Assembly (NCBI GenBank): GCA_002049455.2
Contig: KV918825.1
Location: forward strand, 62,001 to 126,000
Source: Porphyra umbilicalis
Taxonomy: Eukaryota > Rhodophyta > Bangiophyceae > Bangiales > Bangiaceae
Reading direction: 5' to 3'
DNA: 64,000 nucleotides
Shown: in pieces, positions 1 to 12,485 of the stretch
Layout: every line of letters begins with the position of its first letter
Position numbering within the stretch: position 1 is the stretch's first letter
Translations under genes and position numbers: made by a program
The notes under the pieces: generated by a model
Databases searched by the model: none
What the model was told of the DNA's origin: nothing
Seen by the model: only the letters and a program-made list of their open reading frames with translations

Positions 1-2033
1 TCTGCGTCGACATGTCCACTCGCGTGGAGCGCGGAACGGCCAAGGCCTTCTTCCACGATGAGTATCACGCTCTGTACCGCCGTGCGCCTTACGGCAATCA
101 ACTGGTTATTCCAAAGTCTCTACGCGAACGCGTGTTGACCCTCGAGCACCACGCAACCGTGGCCGCCCATCCTGGTATGAACTGGATGTATTACACAATG
201 CGTAAGGCATACTACTGGCCTTCAATGGTGACGGAAATTCATTCGACCATCACCAAATGCACAACATGTGCGCAAAACCGCCTCGCCTTGCGGCGACACA
301 CCACGCCCTTGACCCTGTTCCAGGCTACCGAGCCTCTCACGGAGCTATCCGTTGACATCTTGGGGCCCATCCCGGCCTCCAAGAAGGGCAACCGCTTCAT
401 CTTGGTTATCACCGACTGCTTCGCCAAGCTCACCAAGTGCGTCGCCTTGCGGCGAATCACGGCTATGTCAGTGGCGTCAGCCATCATCGACGCGTGGGCG
501 TCAGCCTACGGGCCACCGGACCGGATCCTATCAGACCAAGGGCCCCAGTTCATGTCGAACTTCTTCATCGCTGTGATGAAAATGCTTGGCATTGAAACGG
601 TTCGCACCACGGCGTATCATCCCCAAACCAATGGTCAAGTCGAACGGTACAACCGTACCATGGTTACTCAGCTGCGACACTACGTCGCCGACGATCCATC
701 ACGATGGGATGAGCTACTCCTGGTAATCACCATGGCGTATAATAGCCAAACACATCGGTCGACGGGCATCGCCCCATTTGAGCTCGTTATCCCAAGGCGG
801 ATCCCCAACCTCACGGTTCGCAACTTGCCCCCGGGCACTCCGCTTACCAATAAGGGAACGCTCAAGGATGGGTCACCCCTAGCTCGCAAGCGCGAGTTCA
901 TGGCCCGCCTGCGCAAGCAGATCCCCATCGTGGTCGAGGCCTTGCGTAAGACGCAACAACGTTACAAACGTAACTTCGACCATCGGGTCGCAACCCGCAA
1001 TGCGGACGTCAAGATCGGCGACTACGTATACACGACCAACCACGATCGGCAAAACAAGCTGCAAAGCAAAGCCATTGGACCCTTCGTGGTCATTGACTCA
1101 GACGCGGACGCCTCCACGTTTGTCATTGACATCGACGGCGAGGAGAAACGCGTCAGCACTGACCATGTCACCCCAGCTCCTCGTCCAACGACGACGGACA
1201 CGGTTCCACACCCACTGCTAGATGGTCTAGACCAACGCAAGTCACCCCCGGCAACTGCCGATGAGTATGTGATCGACAAACTCCTAGGCTTACGCCAGAC
1301 GGGTGACAGCTATAGCGCTAAGGTGCGCTGGTTCGACTACGGGTCGAAAGACGACACCTGGGAACCCCTGGTGAACCTCCCCCGCAACCTGGTGGTGCGT
1401 TTCCTTCGACAGAAGAAGAAGCATGTACCGGGGTACGAGTGGCAAACGCCAACGCGACGAAGTCGCCGACAGGCCGGGCTCACAACCGTGGCCAACATCG
1501 ACATGGACTCCACGTGGATACCCACTATCCAACATGTCCATGTTACCGGTGACGGAGTTATCCATGCCGACGTCTCGTGGACAGAGTCAAGTACAGACAT
1601 TGCAATTAAGGAAGTAATTCCTGTTGCGTGGCTCAAGTCCACTCTGCCGTCCATGACGCGCAACTTTGCGTATGAGCTGCAACTTGCCTTGCGGCATTTC
1701 CCTCGGCTGAACCGTGTTTACAGTCCGTACACATATGTGTGGCCGAAGTCCGCGCAGACGACACTGATCGGCAGCGATCCCTCTGTACCAGTGCTCACCA
1801 ACGGGTTTCTTGTACCCCCGGTACAGCACTTGGACTCAGTCCTTCGACGTTTGGTGACAACCACAGAGGAAGCAACCGTGGTCATACCACAATGGACCAA
1901 CACAAGTTGGTACTTTACCGCCATACGCGCATGTTTCGAGTACGAAGTGCTTTTATCAGCAGATGCAAGGGATGCAAATCCCACACCATGGACCATGCTG
2001 GCCTGCCACTTCCTACATCGCTATGATGACTGA
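1..2033 (+). mobile_element. Ty3/gypsy chromovirus fragment: integrase and chromodomain end of pol
   Basis: Fossil LTR-retrotransposon part cut by the left window edge. The frame is open to base 1 and the first ATG is at 12. Numbered from that ATG, the protein has an HHCC zinc-binding module (H46 or H47, H53, C83, C86). It continues with an integrase core carrying D115, D175 (LSDQGPQF) and E211 (HPQTNGQVERYNRT), so the last spacing is the usual D-35-E. A chromodomain follows at about residues 417-465 (VRWFDYGSKDDTWEP). In chromoviruses this domain directs integration toward particular chromatin. About 200 further residues without a recognised domain follow before the stop. Protease, RT and RNase H lie off the window, and I could not identify a 3' LTR downstream. 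The visible frame is unbroken. Confidence 0.93.
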
Positions 2034-2339
2034 CAGGAAACTGCGAAGTAGATACGCCGAGTGTGCGCGCGAGCGCGGTTGCGGACGCAATTGTCGTACA
2101 GACTCTGGTCAGCAATGACCAGGATCCCATCGACCACCTCGGTCGGGCCAACGTGCGCGTAGAACGAGCCGCGAGGCTGAGGCTGACATACATCTCCGGG
2201 TCGGTGGACCAATCGACATCGGGTCCGTCACCCGCAACGGCGTGAGCCACGTGCGCCTCGCCGTTAGCGTTGCCGCCATCCACCGCCGTCGCTGCGGGGT
2301 CAATCATGCTGGTACCTGGGTATACACCCTTACCGCCTC

Positions 2340-4118
<1,779 letters not shown>

Positions 4119-4743
4119 CCGGCCGGCTGTATAGCCGCGAGCGCGCACGGGGGCACGTACAGCCACACTGCCTTGGCGGGGGGCACGTGGGACGGGAAAA
4201 GGGGTGCCGCCGCCGCCACCGCAGCGGCGGCGGCCCGCCGGCGTCGCGCGACCCCCACGGGAAGGGCCGTCACTCCGCCGCGCAGCGCACCTGCGCACGG
4301 TGGACGGGGCGGTCGACATGGCGCACGGGCGGGAGGGTGGGACCGACCGCGCGTGACGGGGCGCCCTGAACCGCGCCGCTCGATTGCGTGAGAAGCCGCC
4401 GACGAGCCGCCCTAAGAACAGGCGGCCCGCTGGCACGATCACCCGCGGGACATCGTGGACGCCCCATACCCCGGAAGCCGCTGCGCGCGGTTTCCGGTCA
4501 CAATTTGGGGTTGTGGGGGGGGGCCGGGTGGCAGGGGCTGTCCGAACCCTGTGACCCCGGTTGCAGGACAGTCCTTGTCAGCCATGTAGCTTCATTCGCT
4601 TTTAGCGTCATCGCGAACCTTCCAACACTGACACGCCCTCAGATCCCTGAGGAAACGAATGCAGACTGCCACCTCTGAAACTGAGAGCAAGTCCCTGCAT
4701 CTGAGTATATGTGTGCATCACTACACTTCGAGCGCTCCCTGTC
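4119..4743 (+). repeat. Dispersed repeat R1, forward copy
   Basis: About 620 bp that realign, by eye at roughly 80 percent identity, with the reverse complement of 40200-40835. The copies share blocks near the left end (CCGGCCGGCT), a GC-rich middle (CCCGCCGGCGTCGCGCGAC) and an AT-richer right end (CCCTCAGATCCCTGAGGA, then GTGTGCATCACTACACTT). Similarity stops at about CCCTGTCT. I see no LTR pair, terminal inverted repeats or coding domain, so the class is unknown. Confidence 0.8.
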
Positions 4744-5086
4744 TTCAAGGTCAGAGAAATTTGCAGGCTACCCGGCCCAGGCAGCACTGCCTGGTCGTAG
4801 CGGTTCTGATGCATCGCGCGTTTCCAGTCCCATTTCGATAACCGTGGGAACCAGGGTCGAGAAGGACAGATTGAAGTGCTCCACCTGCCTCAAATCCCTC
4901 TAAGAGCGTGTAAGATGCCGGGTATCTTGTTGACCGTCTCTTTTGAAGAGTGAACCGATCAGGCACTGCCATTGGCAGACGCATGATGGGTTGCAGAAAA
5001 AGTTCTCAGTTAACTCGACTGGCCAATAACTTGAAAACCAAATTTTCTTCGAGCACGCAACGGCCGACCGGGCGATCCGTCAAACG
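4744..5086. other. Unassigned spacer
   Basis: About 340 bp between repeat R1 and the Copia remnant. I see no gene or repeat. Confidence 0.4.
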
Positions 5087-6179
5087 CTATGTCTTGTACT
5101 TGCGGATGGAGTCCATCTCCTGGTCCATTGTGGCCCGCCACTTGGTCGATTCTTGTCCTTGAACTGCTTGCCCATACGTCTTGGGAGCCTCGTGAGCAAC
5201 GAGGCTCACTGGGCGCCAGTACTCGACCGGCGGCCGCCACGATCTGCCACTCCGACGCAGCGTGTCTTGAGAGCCGGTAGAACCTTGATTGTCGTTTGCC
5301 GACGCGTCCGAGCCATCATCGTGCTGGTCGTCTCCGCCGTCATCTTCAGCGTCGACGCTTTTGTCGTCGCTGCCAGCATCCAAGCCTGTCTCGACTTCGA
5401 CGAATTATTCCACGGGTGAGTCCTCTGGAACATCTGCAACCTTGCTTGAGGTTTTTCCGGAGAATACGACGCTTCGCGCCTTGACGACCTTGCCGTCGTC
5501 GAGGATGACCTTGTACGCCTTGCTGCCGTCTGGATAGCCCACGAAAATGCCCTTTGCCGCCTTGTCTCCGAACTTGCCGTAGATGTGGCTCTTGTGCAGT
5601 ACCACCCAGCATGTTGACCCAAACACCCACATGTGGCTTACGTCGGGCGTGTTCCCGGTCCATAGCTCATGAGACGTCTTGCGGTCGGGTAGCGCCCGGC
5701 TGGTGACGCGGTTCTTGATGTTGACCGCCCTCTTGATGGCATCCGCCCAACGATCCTCATCGACGTCCTTGTGTCGGATCATCGTACGTGCCATCTCCAC
5801 GAGACCTCGGTTGAGCCGCTCAGCAACTCTGTTCAGCTGCGGCGTGTCGGGCACCTTCGTCCGGTGTGTCGTGCCGTTCTCATCGTGAAGTGCCTTGAAT
5901 GCGAAAGACACGTACTCGCCGCCGTAGTCGGACCGAGGCACCTTGATCTTGTTGCCGGTGTGCAGCTGTGCCTTGGTTAGCCACTTCTTGTACTCCGCGA
6001 GAAGATCGCTCTTCTTGTCTCTTCTTGTGCAAGTAGACCACGTCCGTCCAGCGGGAGAAGTCGTCGGTTAACGTGCCGAATTAGAATGCTTTGCCACGAG
6101 AGGGCTCTGACATGGGTCCACCGAGGTCCGAGTGCACGATCTGGAGCCGCCTGGTCACACGATCGTCTGCTGCACTAAA

Positions 6180-6870
6180 GGTATATCTCATGCACTAAAA
6201 CCTGTCCCAAAAACGATTTGGGATCGTCGGAACTGGTCCTCCAGGATCCAAAGTCCCTCAGATGACAGATATGCGAGTTTCGGCGGTACTCCGAAAAAAA
6301 GGGGCTGTGAGTGCGAGAAGCGCCGGAATGCGCGTGGGTCGCGCGACACGGGTGAAGCGCTGCGTCCGGTTTCCAGCTCAGCAATAGCCGTTGCAACAAT
6401 TATCCAGCCGATCATTACAGTCCACTCAAACTGATCGGGCGGGTCAAGCCGGCTGGCTTGCATGAGACGAAAAAAAGAACATGCATTCAAACAGTAGCTT
6501 CCGCTTCAAAATCTGTGCGACCAGATACGGCCGAGTCCAAGGGCCGGCGCTTCACTTTCGGTCCCGACCGCCAGCGCTTCCGCAATGCTCAGTTTCGACT
6601 TCTTCAAAGCTGTAAGGCTCGTCATGTACATGCTTACATCTTTCCCTGGTCGAGCACGCCTCACATTCCCATCATGGAAGCATGGCGTCAACGAGAGCGC
6701 AAAAAGTACCGCAAAACCGGCACCCTACTGTTTCTGCACGCGCGACAAAGCTCCAAAACACAGCCCACACATCGGAACAGCGCGCATTGACTGAAAGCTT
6801 GCGAGTTGGTGGTACTTTCAATAGCAAAACATTGGGCATTGGGTGTGATGATGTCCGTCTCTGGCGGGCT
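6180..6870. other. Unclassified insert inside the Copia element
   Basis: Roughly 0.7 kb without Copia similarity separates the GAG-pre-integrase and integrase regions. It is less GC-rich than its surroundings. Edges are approximate. CACTAAA occurs twice near the left edge (about 6172 and 6193). I found no terminal repeats or coding domain. Confidence 0.5.
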
Positions 6871-8058
6871 TGAACATGCGTCGCCGCCAGAGGTTTTAAT
6901 GCGAGAGATCCAACTTTAGGCATAGGCGTCATTGCCGCCTTGCCGTACACGCACGGCTCGCAGATGTCCTTGACCACCATGGAAGTGCACTTGATTCCGT
7001 CTACGTCCTTGTTCTTGATCATTCTCTTGACGCCGGCCACATTCACGTGGCCACGACGCTCATGGAAAAACTGCAGAGAGGCTCCCGCAGCAACATCCGA
7101 CATAGGGCCATGTCCAGGTGGTAGAGCCCGTTCTTACGCGTGCCGCACGCAGCAATCCTCTCTTTAATATTGATGATGGACATACCGCGCTTTAACGACA
7201 CTTCCGCACCGCGTTCCTCCATCATGCCGACCGACATGAGGTTGAAGCCCATTGAAGGAACATGAAGTACCTTCTCCAACTTGATCTTGCGTGTCTTTCC
7301 CTGAACGATGACACTGAGGAAGACAGTTCGACGCCCGCCATGGCAACAGAACCCTTGTCACCCATCGTGATGCTTCGTTTCGTGATCATCTGGTAGTCGT
7401 CGAAGCACGCGCGCGTCCAGCACATGTGTGCGGACGCCGTAGAGTCGACAAGCCACGACTTGGAGATGTCATCGCTGTCAGCCGCATTGCCGACAAGACA
7501 GATGGCGTCGTCGCTGTCGCTACCGTCATCAGCCGCAATCGCGGCCACCTTGTCCTTGCTCTTGTTCCTGGCCTTAAGGACGGGGCAATCGTGATAGATG
7601 TGCCCAAGCTTGTGGCAGTACTCGCACTCGATCTTGGAGAGGTCACCACGGCGGCTCTGACCTTGATTGTTGGCGCCGACGAGTGCCATGTCACCAATAC
7701 GCTTGATCGCCGGTGACTTGTCCGCCTGACGCCGCTCCTCCTGAAGCAAGCGGCTCTTGACAAAGTCGAGGCTTAGCTCGTCCTCGCCCTTGGCGTCTAG
7801 AGCCACCAGCAGGTTCTCATACTCTGACGTTAGCCCGTTGAGAACGCTCATGGCGACATCCACCTTCATCACCTCGCCGCCCATGGCCTTGAGGTTCTCG
7901 CCGAGGCTGCGCACGCGGTTGATGTAGCCAAGCATGCCCTCGCCGACATTCATTGCGACTGTGTAGAACTCGCGTCGCGCCTTCATTTTGTTCATCAAAC
8001 TCTTGCGATGGAAGACGCCTTGCAGGGTCGAACACATTTCCGCCGTGGTCTTGCACCC

Positions 8059-8650
8059 TGTAGCAAAACAGAACGTGGATCAAGTCATAGGGGGGAGGGA
8101 AGCATCCCGCACGTTCCCCCTCCGAACGTGCACTGCTATAGGGCCATCGGACCCGGGAATTCAGGCCGCCAGAGGTGATGACACAAGGCACGGTTTACTT
8201 GCCGGCGACGACGGTGCCTCCCACCGTCGTCGCCCTTCGTCCTAAATGGGCGGAAACCGCTACGTGGGCCCGATTCCCCAAATGGGAATTGGCCCGCGCC
8301 GCCGACCAACCAATACAACTAAGTACACTGCACGACAGGTCCCCCAATGCGGTAAGAAGACACGAGGGGGAACCGGGACCGGGCGCCCCTACCTGACGTG
8401 GCGGCCGGTGGCGCGCCCACGCGGGAGCGCTCGCCGCCCGACGTAACCGCCGCCCCGCGCGGGCCCGCCGGCCGCGGCTGCGCGCCCTCAGGCCGGGTTG
8501 CACGCACCGCACCTTCCCAACCCCAGTGTGGGCGCGATGCCCATGCCCCGAGGGGACAGCAGGCCCGTGTGCCGGTGGGGATCGTGTCCGCCCGACCCCG
8601 GCTCCCCCCGCGCCGTGCCCCAGCACCACCCCCGACCAGGTGGTGCTACA
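8059..8650 (-). repeat. Solo Ty3 LTR (family C) inserted in Copia gag
   Basis: 592 bp with short inverted ends, TGTAGCA on the left and TGCTACA on the right. The flanking 5-mers are CACCC (8054-8058) and AACCC (8651-8655), a near-perfect target duplication. Copia gag coding is recognisable on both sides, so the LTR landed in that element. It shares the conserved hairpin block (8204-8234) and overall layout with the LTRs at 15491-16141, 26405-27052 and 56685-57237. Those LTRs belong to minus-strand elements, so this one is given the same orientation. Confidence 0.8.
8204..8234. promoter_or_regulatory. Conserved LTR hairpin (copy C)
   Basis: A 13-bp perfect stem, GGCGACGACGGTG against CACCGTCGTCGCC, with a 5-nt loop. 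The same hairpin is present in all four LTRs of this group in the window. Confidence 0.65.
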
Positions 8651-8870
8651 AACCCCAGCACGTGCTCCAGCTGGTCGACCCAAGGGTGAGCCCGATGATG
8701 GCGCTCGCTTTCGTGTCTCGACGCTTCCGCACCGCCAACCCGCGGGTCTCCGCGTCCGTCGGCTTGCCGTCTTCGTCAAGCATGTCGTCCAGGTCGCGCA
8801 GCGCCAGGATCATCTTGATCCACTGGCCCCACCCGCGGAAGTTCCTCTCCGTCAACTTGCCAATCTAGGC

Positions 8871-10459
8871 CAAGGTCGGCCCACGTTTCATGCACGTAGC
8901 GTTATTCAGCATTTGAATGCAACAAAGAAAGAAGGACGGGGGCCACTTATCTATCCGGCAAAAAACATTTTACCATTCGAAGTAGGGGCTCTGGTCACCC
9001 CACTGGGGCCTGGAAATGGAAAAAGTTTTTTGCACACTTTGACAGTGAACCTCTGCAAGTGGGTGTGCCAGCAACATTCCCTCTCACGCTCTTCCTGCCG
9101 GCCGATCAGGTTCCAATTTTTGGCAACTGGTACGAAGCTGGGTCATGGAGAACACGGATATGTAGCGTTCTTGTTTGTGAACTTCTCATACGGAATTGGT
9201 CCTTGTTGTTCTCTTTTTTTTTCATACCGTCTTTCATCGGCTGATGCGTTAGGAGTTTAGTTAGAATCATCTGTCTTATATTGATGTGGATGCGGGGGCT
9301 ACAGTTCTAATATAGCAATTTTGTAATTCTTAATTTGTTGCAGTCGTTGCGCAATACACGGAATAGAATGCACAGGATCAGGTTGGATGAGGTATATGTC
9401 CGCCTGACAGTGTGACGTCAGACCTGGCGTGCGGCCACTGGCGTCTCGCTGCGTTGGTGGACGTTCTTATGTCAGACGCGCGATTCGCAGCCGTCCCGTT
9501 GCTCTGAATTTGAGGCCCGAGGGCGTGGCCACTAAGAGCGGTACCAACAACGTTCCGCATCCACAAAATATGGGCCCACGTGTCCCACGTGGCCCCACGT
9601 GGCGCTCTATGTGAAAAAACGCAGCCTAAGTGATCACCGACAACGTCAGCGAGCCGGATCTGTCCACAAAGGCACTAGAAACGATTTAAAAGATTGGGAT
9701 AAGTCCAACCGGATAACAGGCGGGGAGTACGGAAGCGCTCGCGAATGCCGGCGCGTTCTCCACTTAGAAGGCCGATATGTGGATCCCGAGCGCCCGTTCG
9801 CGACTGTGTCGAGAAGTTTGACATGAATCTGAGTGCTGTCATGGACGGAACGAAGCCAAACGAAGCCAAACGACGCTCAATGATGACCGCGATCGTGGCC
9901 ACGTGTGGCGTCGTTTGATCGCACAGCGTGATTTGATCCGGCGCGGGGGCCAGCGAGAGGTGACTGAATGACCGGTCACGCGCAGTACGACCAAGCCCAG
10001 GTCATCTATCATTTCGCGTGGGGCACGAATTTCGAGCAGGTCGCTTTGTGCTGCCATGTGGCGGCTTCCTCGACCCCTGCTGAGTGTCTTCAACGGCCTC
10101 TTTCTCGGTGGGTCACATTGAAAGCGTACGTTGCTTGACACCGCGTCTCGCGAGGCCAAAAGAGAGACGTGGACGCACAAAGTAGGTCGCATGCGCTGTG
10201 GGCCGCGCACCTTCGGAGTGGACCTGATATGACTGCGTCACGGCCCTCTGGGGACCGGTTGTGCTCAGCACACTGGGTTGCGTCCACGCACGGATTATTT
10301 GTGGAACCGCGCCGCGCCACGCGTCATGTGGGCGTGCGATGCCGGGCCCCGCACTGTTGGCGGACCAGCCATCGGGTGCCTGGGACCGGTGGTCGTGTCT
10401 GCACCCCCACCAGCATGCCTAATTTGGGGGGGGGGGCGGCAGCAGTAGCGTCTGGCGAC
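8871..10459. other. Unassigned spacer
   Basis: Base composition is more balanced than in the neighbouring arrays. I recognise no coding domain. It contains a cluster of three CACGTG palindromes (9577-9601) and a G tract near 10426. Boundaries of whatever carries the downstream transposase are not visible here. Confidence 0.4.
9577..9601. promoter_or_regulatory. Triple CACGTG (G-box) cluster
   Basis: CACGTG occurs at 9577-9582, 9586-9591 and 9596-9601, about one helical turn apart. CACGTG is the palindromic core bound by many bHLH and bZIP factors. No gene can be assigned to it with confidence, so function is inference. Confidence 0.35.
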
Positions 10460-11000
10460 TCTTTTTTATATGCCGTGCGCCGGGCGCGTCCGCATGACGC
10501 GCACCGCCGCCGCCCACCGCCCCCCGCCTCCGTCCGCCGCCGCCCATTGCCGCCCACCGACCGACGTCGTGCCCACCGTCGTGTGTCACCGTCGTGCGCC
10601 ACCGTCGTGCGCCACCGTCGTGCGCCACCGTCGTGCGCCACTGTCGTCACGACCATCTTCTTTGCGTTAACTCGACGCGCACCGCCGCGCACCGCCGCCC
10701 ACCGCCGCCAACCGCCGCCCACTGCCACCTACCGACCGACGTCGTGCCCACCGTCGTGCGCCACCGTCGTGCGCCACCGTCGTGCGCTACCGTCGTGCGC
10801 CACCGTCTTCACGCCCATCTTCTTTGCGGTAGCTTGACGCGCACTGCCGCAGACCGCCGCCCACCGCCGCACACCGCCACCCACCGCTGCCCACTGCCAC
10901 CCACCGACCGACGTGGTGCCCACCGTCGTGCGCCACCGTCGTGCGCCACCGTCGTGCGCCACCGTCGTGCGCCACCGTCGTGGCACCCATCTTTGTCGCA
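10460..11000. repeat. Higher-order tandem repeat upstream of the Harbinger transposase
   Basis: Three long units anchored on ACCGACCGACGT at 10556, 10731 and 10903 (spacings 175 and 172 bp). Each contains a variable run of the 13-bp subunit GTCGTGCGCCACC and ends with a relative of CATCTTCTTTGCG (about 10652, 10817 and 10988). The last unit stops about 40 bp before the transposase ATG, so the array occupies the promoter position of that gene. Confidence 0.85.
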
Positions 11001-11036
11001 GTAACATTTGCTTGGCCAACGTGTGGCCGACAGGCA

Positions 11037-12485
11037 ATGGACGAGGCGGGTGAGGACGAGCTGGAGCTTTCGGCGGTTCTGGGCGCACGAGCTTGCTTTG
11101 GAGCGCGCCGTGCACGGCTAGCCGTATGTGTGGGTCATGTGCGCAAACGTGCGGGGGGCTCTCGACGCGGGCGCCGACCTGATCGGCAGCGTGATTTTGG
11201 CCTGGATGCGTTTTCCATTCTGCGTGACTATTTCGGTGTAGACGGGCAGCCGCCTGTGTACGGCGAGGACGAGTTTGAGGACCGTTTCCGGATGCCGCGT
11301 CCAGTTTCCAACCGCTTGTTCCGTGCCATCTACGACCAGCCGTTCTGGAGGCGTAGTGTCAACGCTACCGGCCGCCCGCAGGCTCATGCCATCCAGAAGG
11401 TGGCGGCTGCTTTACGAGTGCTGGGGTACGGCGAGTCGTTCGATCGCGCGGATGAGTACTGCCGGCTCTCCCGCTCTACCATTGACGACGCCACCCACCG
11501 CCTCCCGGACTTCATCATCGACAAGTGGGAGTCGACGTACCTTCGTCGCCCGACGGACGTGGAGCTGGAGCACATTCTGACGCGAAATGCGGCCCGCGGT
11601 ATGCCGGGCTGTATGGGCTCCATCGACTGCACACATTGGCAGTGGCACAAGTGCCCAAAGGCCCTTTGCAGGCAGTACCCGGACCGCAAAGGTAAGCGCT
11701 CTGTCGTTGTTGAGACGGTATGTGATGAGCACCTATATATCTGGCATTTGTTTGTTGGCTGTCCTGGGGCGTACAACGACATGAACGTGCTGGTATCGTC
11801 TTCGCTGATGCTTGACGTGAACGCGGGTGCTTGGCCACCAAGGACGTACAAGTACACACTGAACGGCCGCTCTCGTCGCTTGCTCTTTTACGCGGCCGAT
11901 GCGGGCTACCCTCGGTATGCTCTGTCTGCTCTCCCGCACCCGAAGCCTGACGGTCCCAAACTGCTGGTGTACAATCGCCTCCAAGAGGCGGTGCGCAAGG
12001 ATGCAGAACGTCTTTACGCGGTATGGTGGTCCCGGTGGTTCATCATGAAGTATCCGGCCCGATGCATGTCGGTTTTACGCCTGATCAAGACGGCAAAGAC
12101 AACTGCCATCCTGCACAACATGGCCGTCGAGCACAAGCGGCATGGCTTCATTGCTGCAGTGCGCGGGAGCGCTGCCGCGGCCGACGGCGGCTCACGTACT
12201 GGCGACGGACAATTGGTGGCCTTCACCAAGGATGCGGGGCCGCAACAATATTGTGTGTGGGGCGAGGCGGTGGCCGCCGCGACAACTCATGAGCCCGAGG
12301 CTGCAGACGACGGTCGAGGTCCTATCGTTGGGCCAGCGAGGTACATGCACATGGCCGAGGCCGAGGCCAAGAACACCGACCGTCACTTTTCGTTGCTCAA
12401 CGACTTTTCGGAGCACGTTTGGGCAGACCGCGGTAGACTGCGAGCGCCCTATGTACGCTTGCCGCTGTCTGGGGCACACGAGTGA
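11037..12485 (+). CDS. PIF/Harbinger DDE transposase
   Basis: Nuclease-type transposase of the PIF/Harbinger superfamily (plant transposon protein family), 482 residues in one open frame. I start it at the ATG at 11037 because the in-frame extension upstream translates the tandem repeat. A helical DNA-binding-like segment lies at about residues 119-160. The catalytic triad is visible: D197 in GSIDCTHWQW, D248 in GCPGAYNDMNVL and E324 in KDAERLYAVWWSRW, with spacing normal for the family. Other family landmarks are LYIWHLFVG and YAADAGYP. The roughly 100 residues after about 385 are less typical. Family members cut and paste DNA, normally with a Myb/SANT-like partner. A Myb-like gene lies at 27053-28851 and 15218-15490, but no link between them can be shown. 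I could not find terminal inverted repeats or a TWA target duplication. Length and motifs suggest an intact enzyme, or a domesticated gene. Confidence 0.9.
   Translation: MDEAGEDELELSAVLGARACFGARRARLAVCVGHVRKRAGGSRRGRRPDRQRDFGLDAFSILRDYFGVDGQPPVYGEDEFEDRFRMPRPVSNRLFRAIYDQPFWRRSVNATGRPQAHAIQKVAAALRVLGYGESFDRADEYCRLSRSTIDDATHRLPDFIIDKWESTYLRRPTDVELEHILTRNAARGMPGCMGSIDCTHWQWHKCPKALCRQYPDRKGKRSVVVETVCDEHLYIWHLFVGCPGAYNDMNVLVSSSLMLDVNAGAWPPRTYKYTLNGRSRRLLFYAADAGYPRYALSALPHPKPDGPKLLVYNRLQEAVRKDAERLYAVWWSRWFIMKYPARCMSVLRLIKTAKTTAILHNMAVEHKRHGFIAAVRGSAAAADGGSRTGDGQLVAFTKDAGPQQYCVWGEAVAAATTHEPEAADDGRGPIVGPARYMHMAEAEAKNTDRHFSLLNDFSEHVWADRGRLRAPYVRLPLSGAHE

Larger units (their letters stand above)
5087..8865 (-). 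mobile_element. Decayed Ty1/Copia element with two nested insertions
   Basis: Copia-order domains read on the minus strand from right to left. The gag start lies near 8650-8860 (RNFRGWGQWIKMILALRD). Gag continues at about 7500-8040 with a CX2CX4HX4C zinc knuckle (CEYCHKLGHIYHDC). Next come the protease motif WLVDSTASAH (7430 region), a GAG-pre-integrase domain at about 6880-7060 (FHERRGHVNVAGVKRM, then EPCVYGKA), and integrase core at about 5430-6170 (SDYGGEYVSF, then VFGSTCWV and KGIFVGYPDG). The last recognisable part, near 5087-5160, leads toward the RT. RT, RNase H and LTRs are not recognisable. The element is clearly broken, with several breaks, and holds a solo Ty3 LTR in gag and an unrelated insert between GAG-pre-integrase and integrase. 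It is old by appearance, and without LTRs it cannot be dated. Confidence 0.88.
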
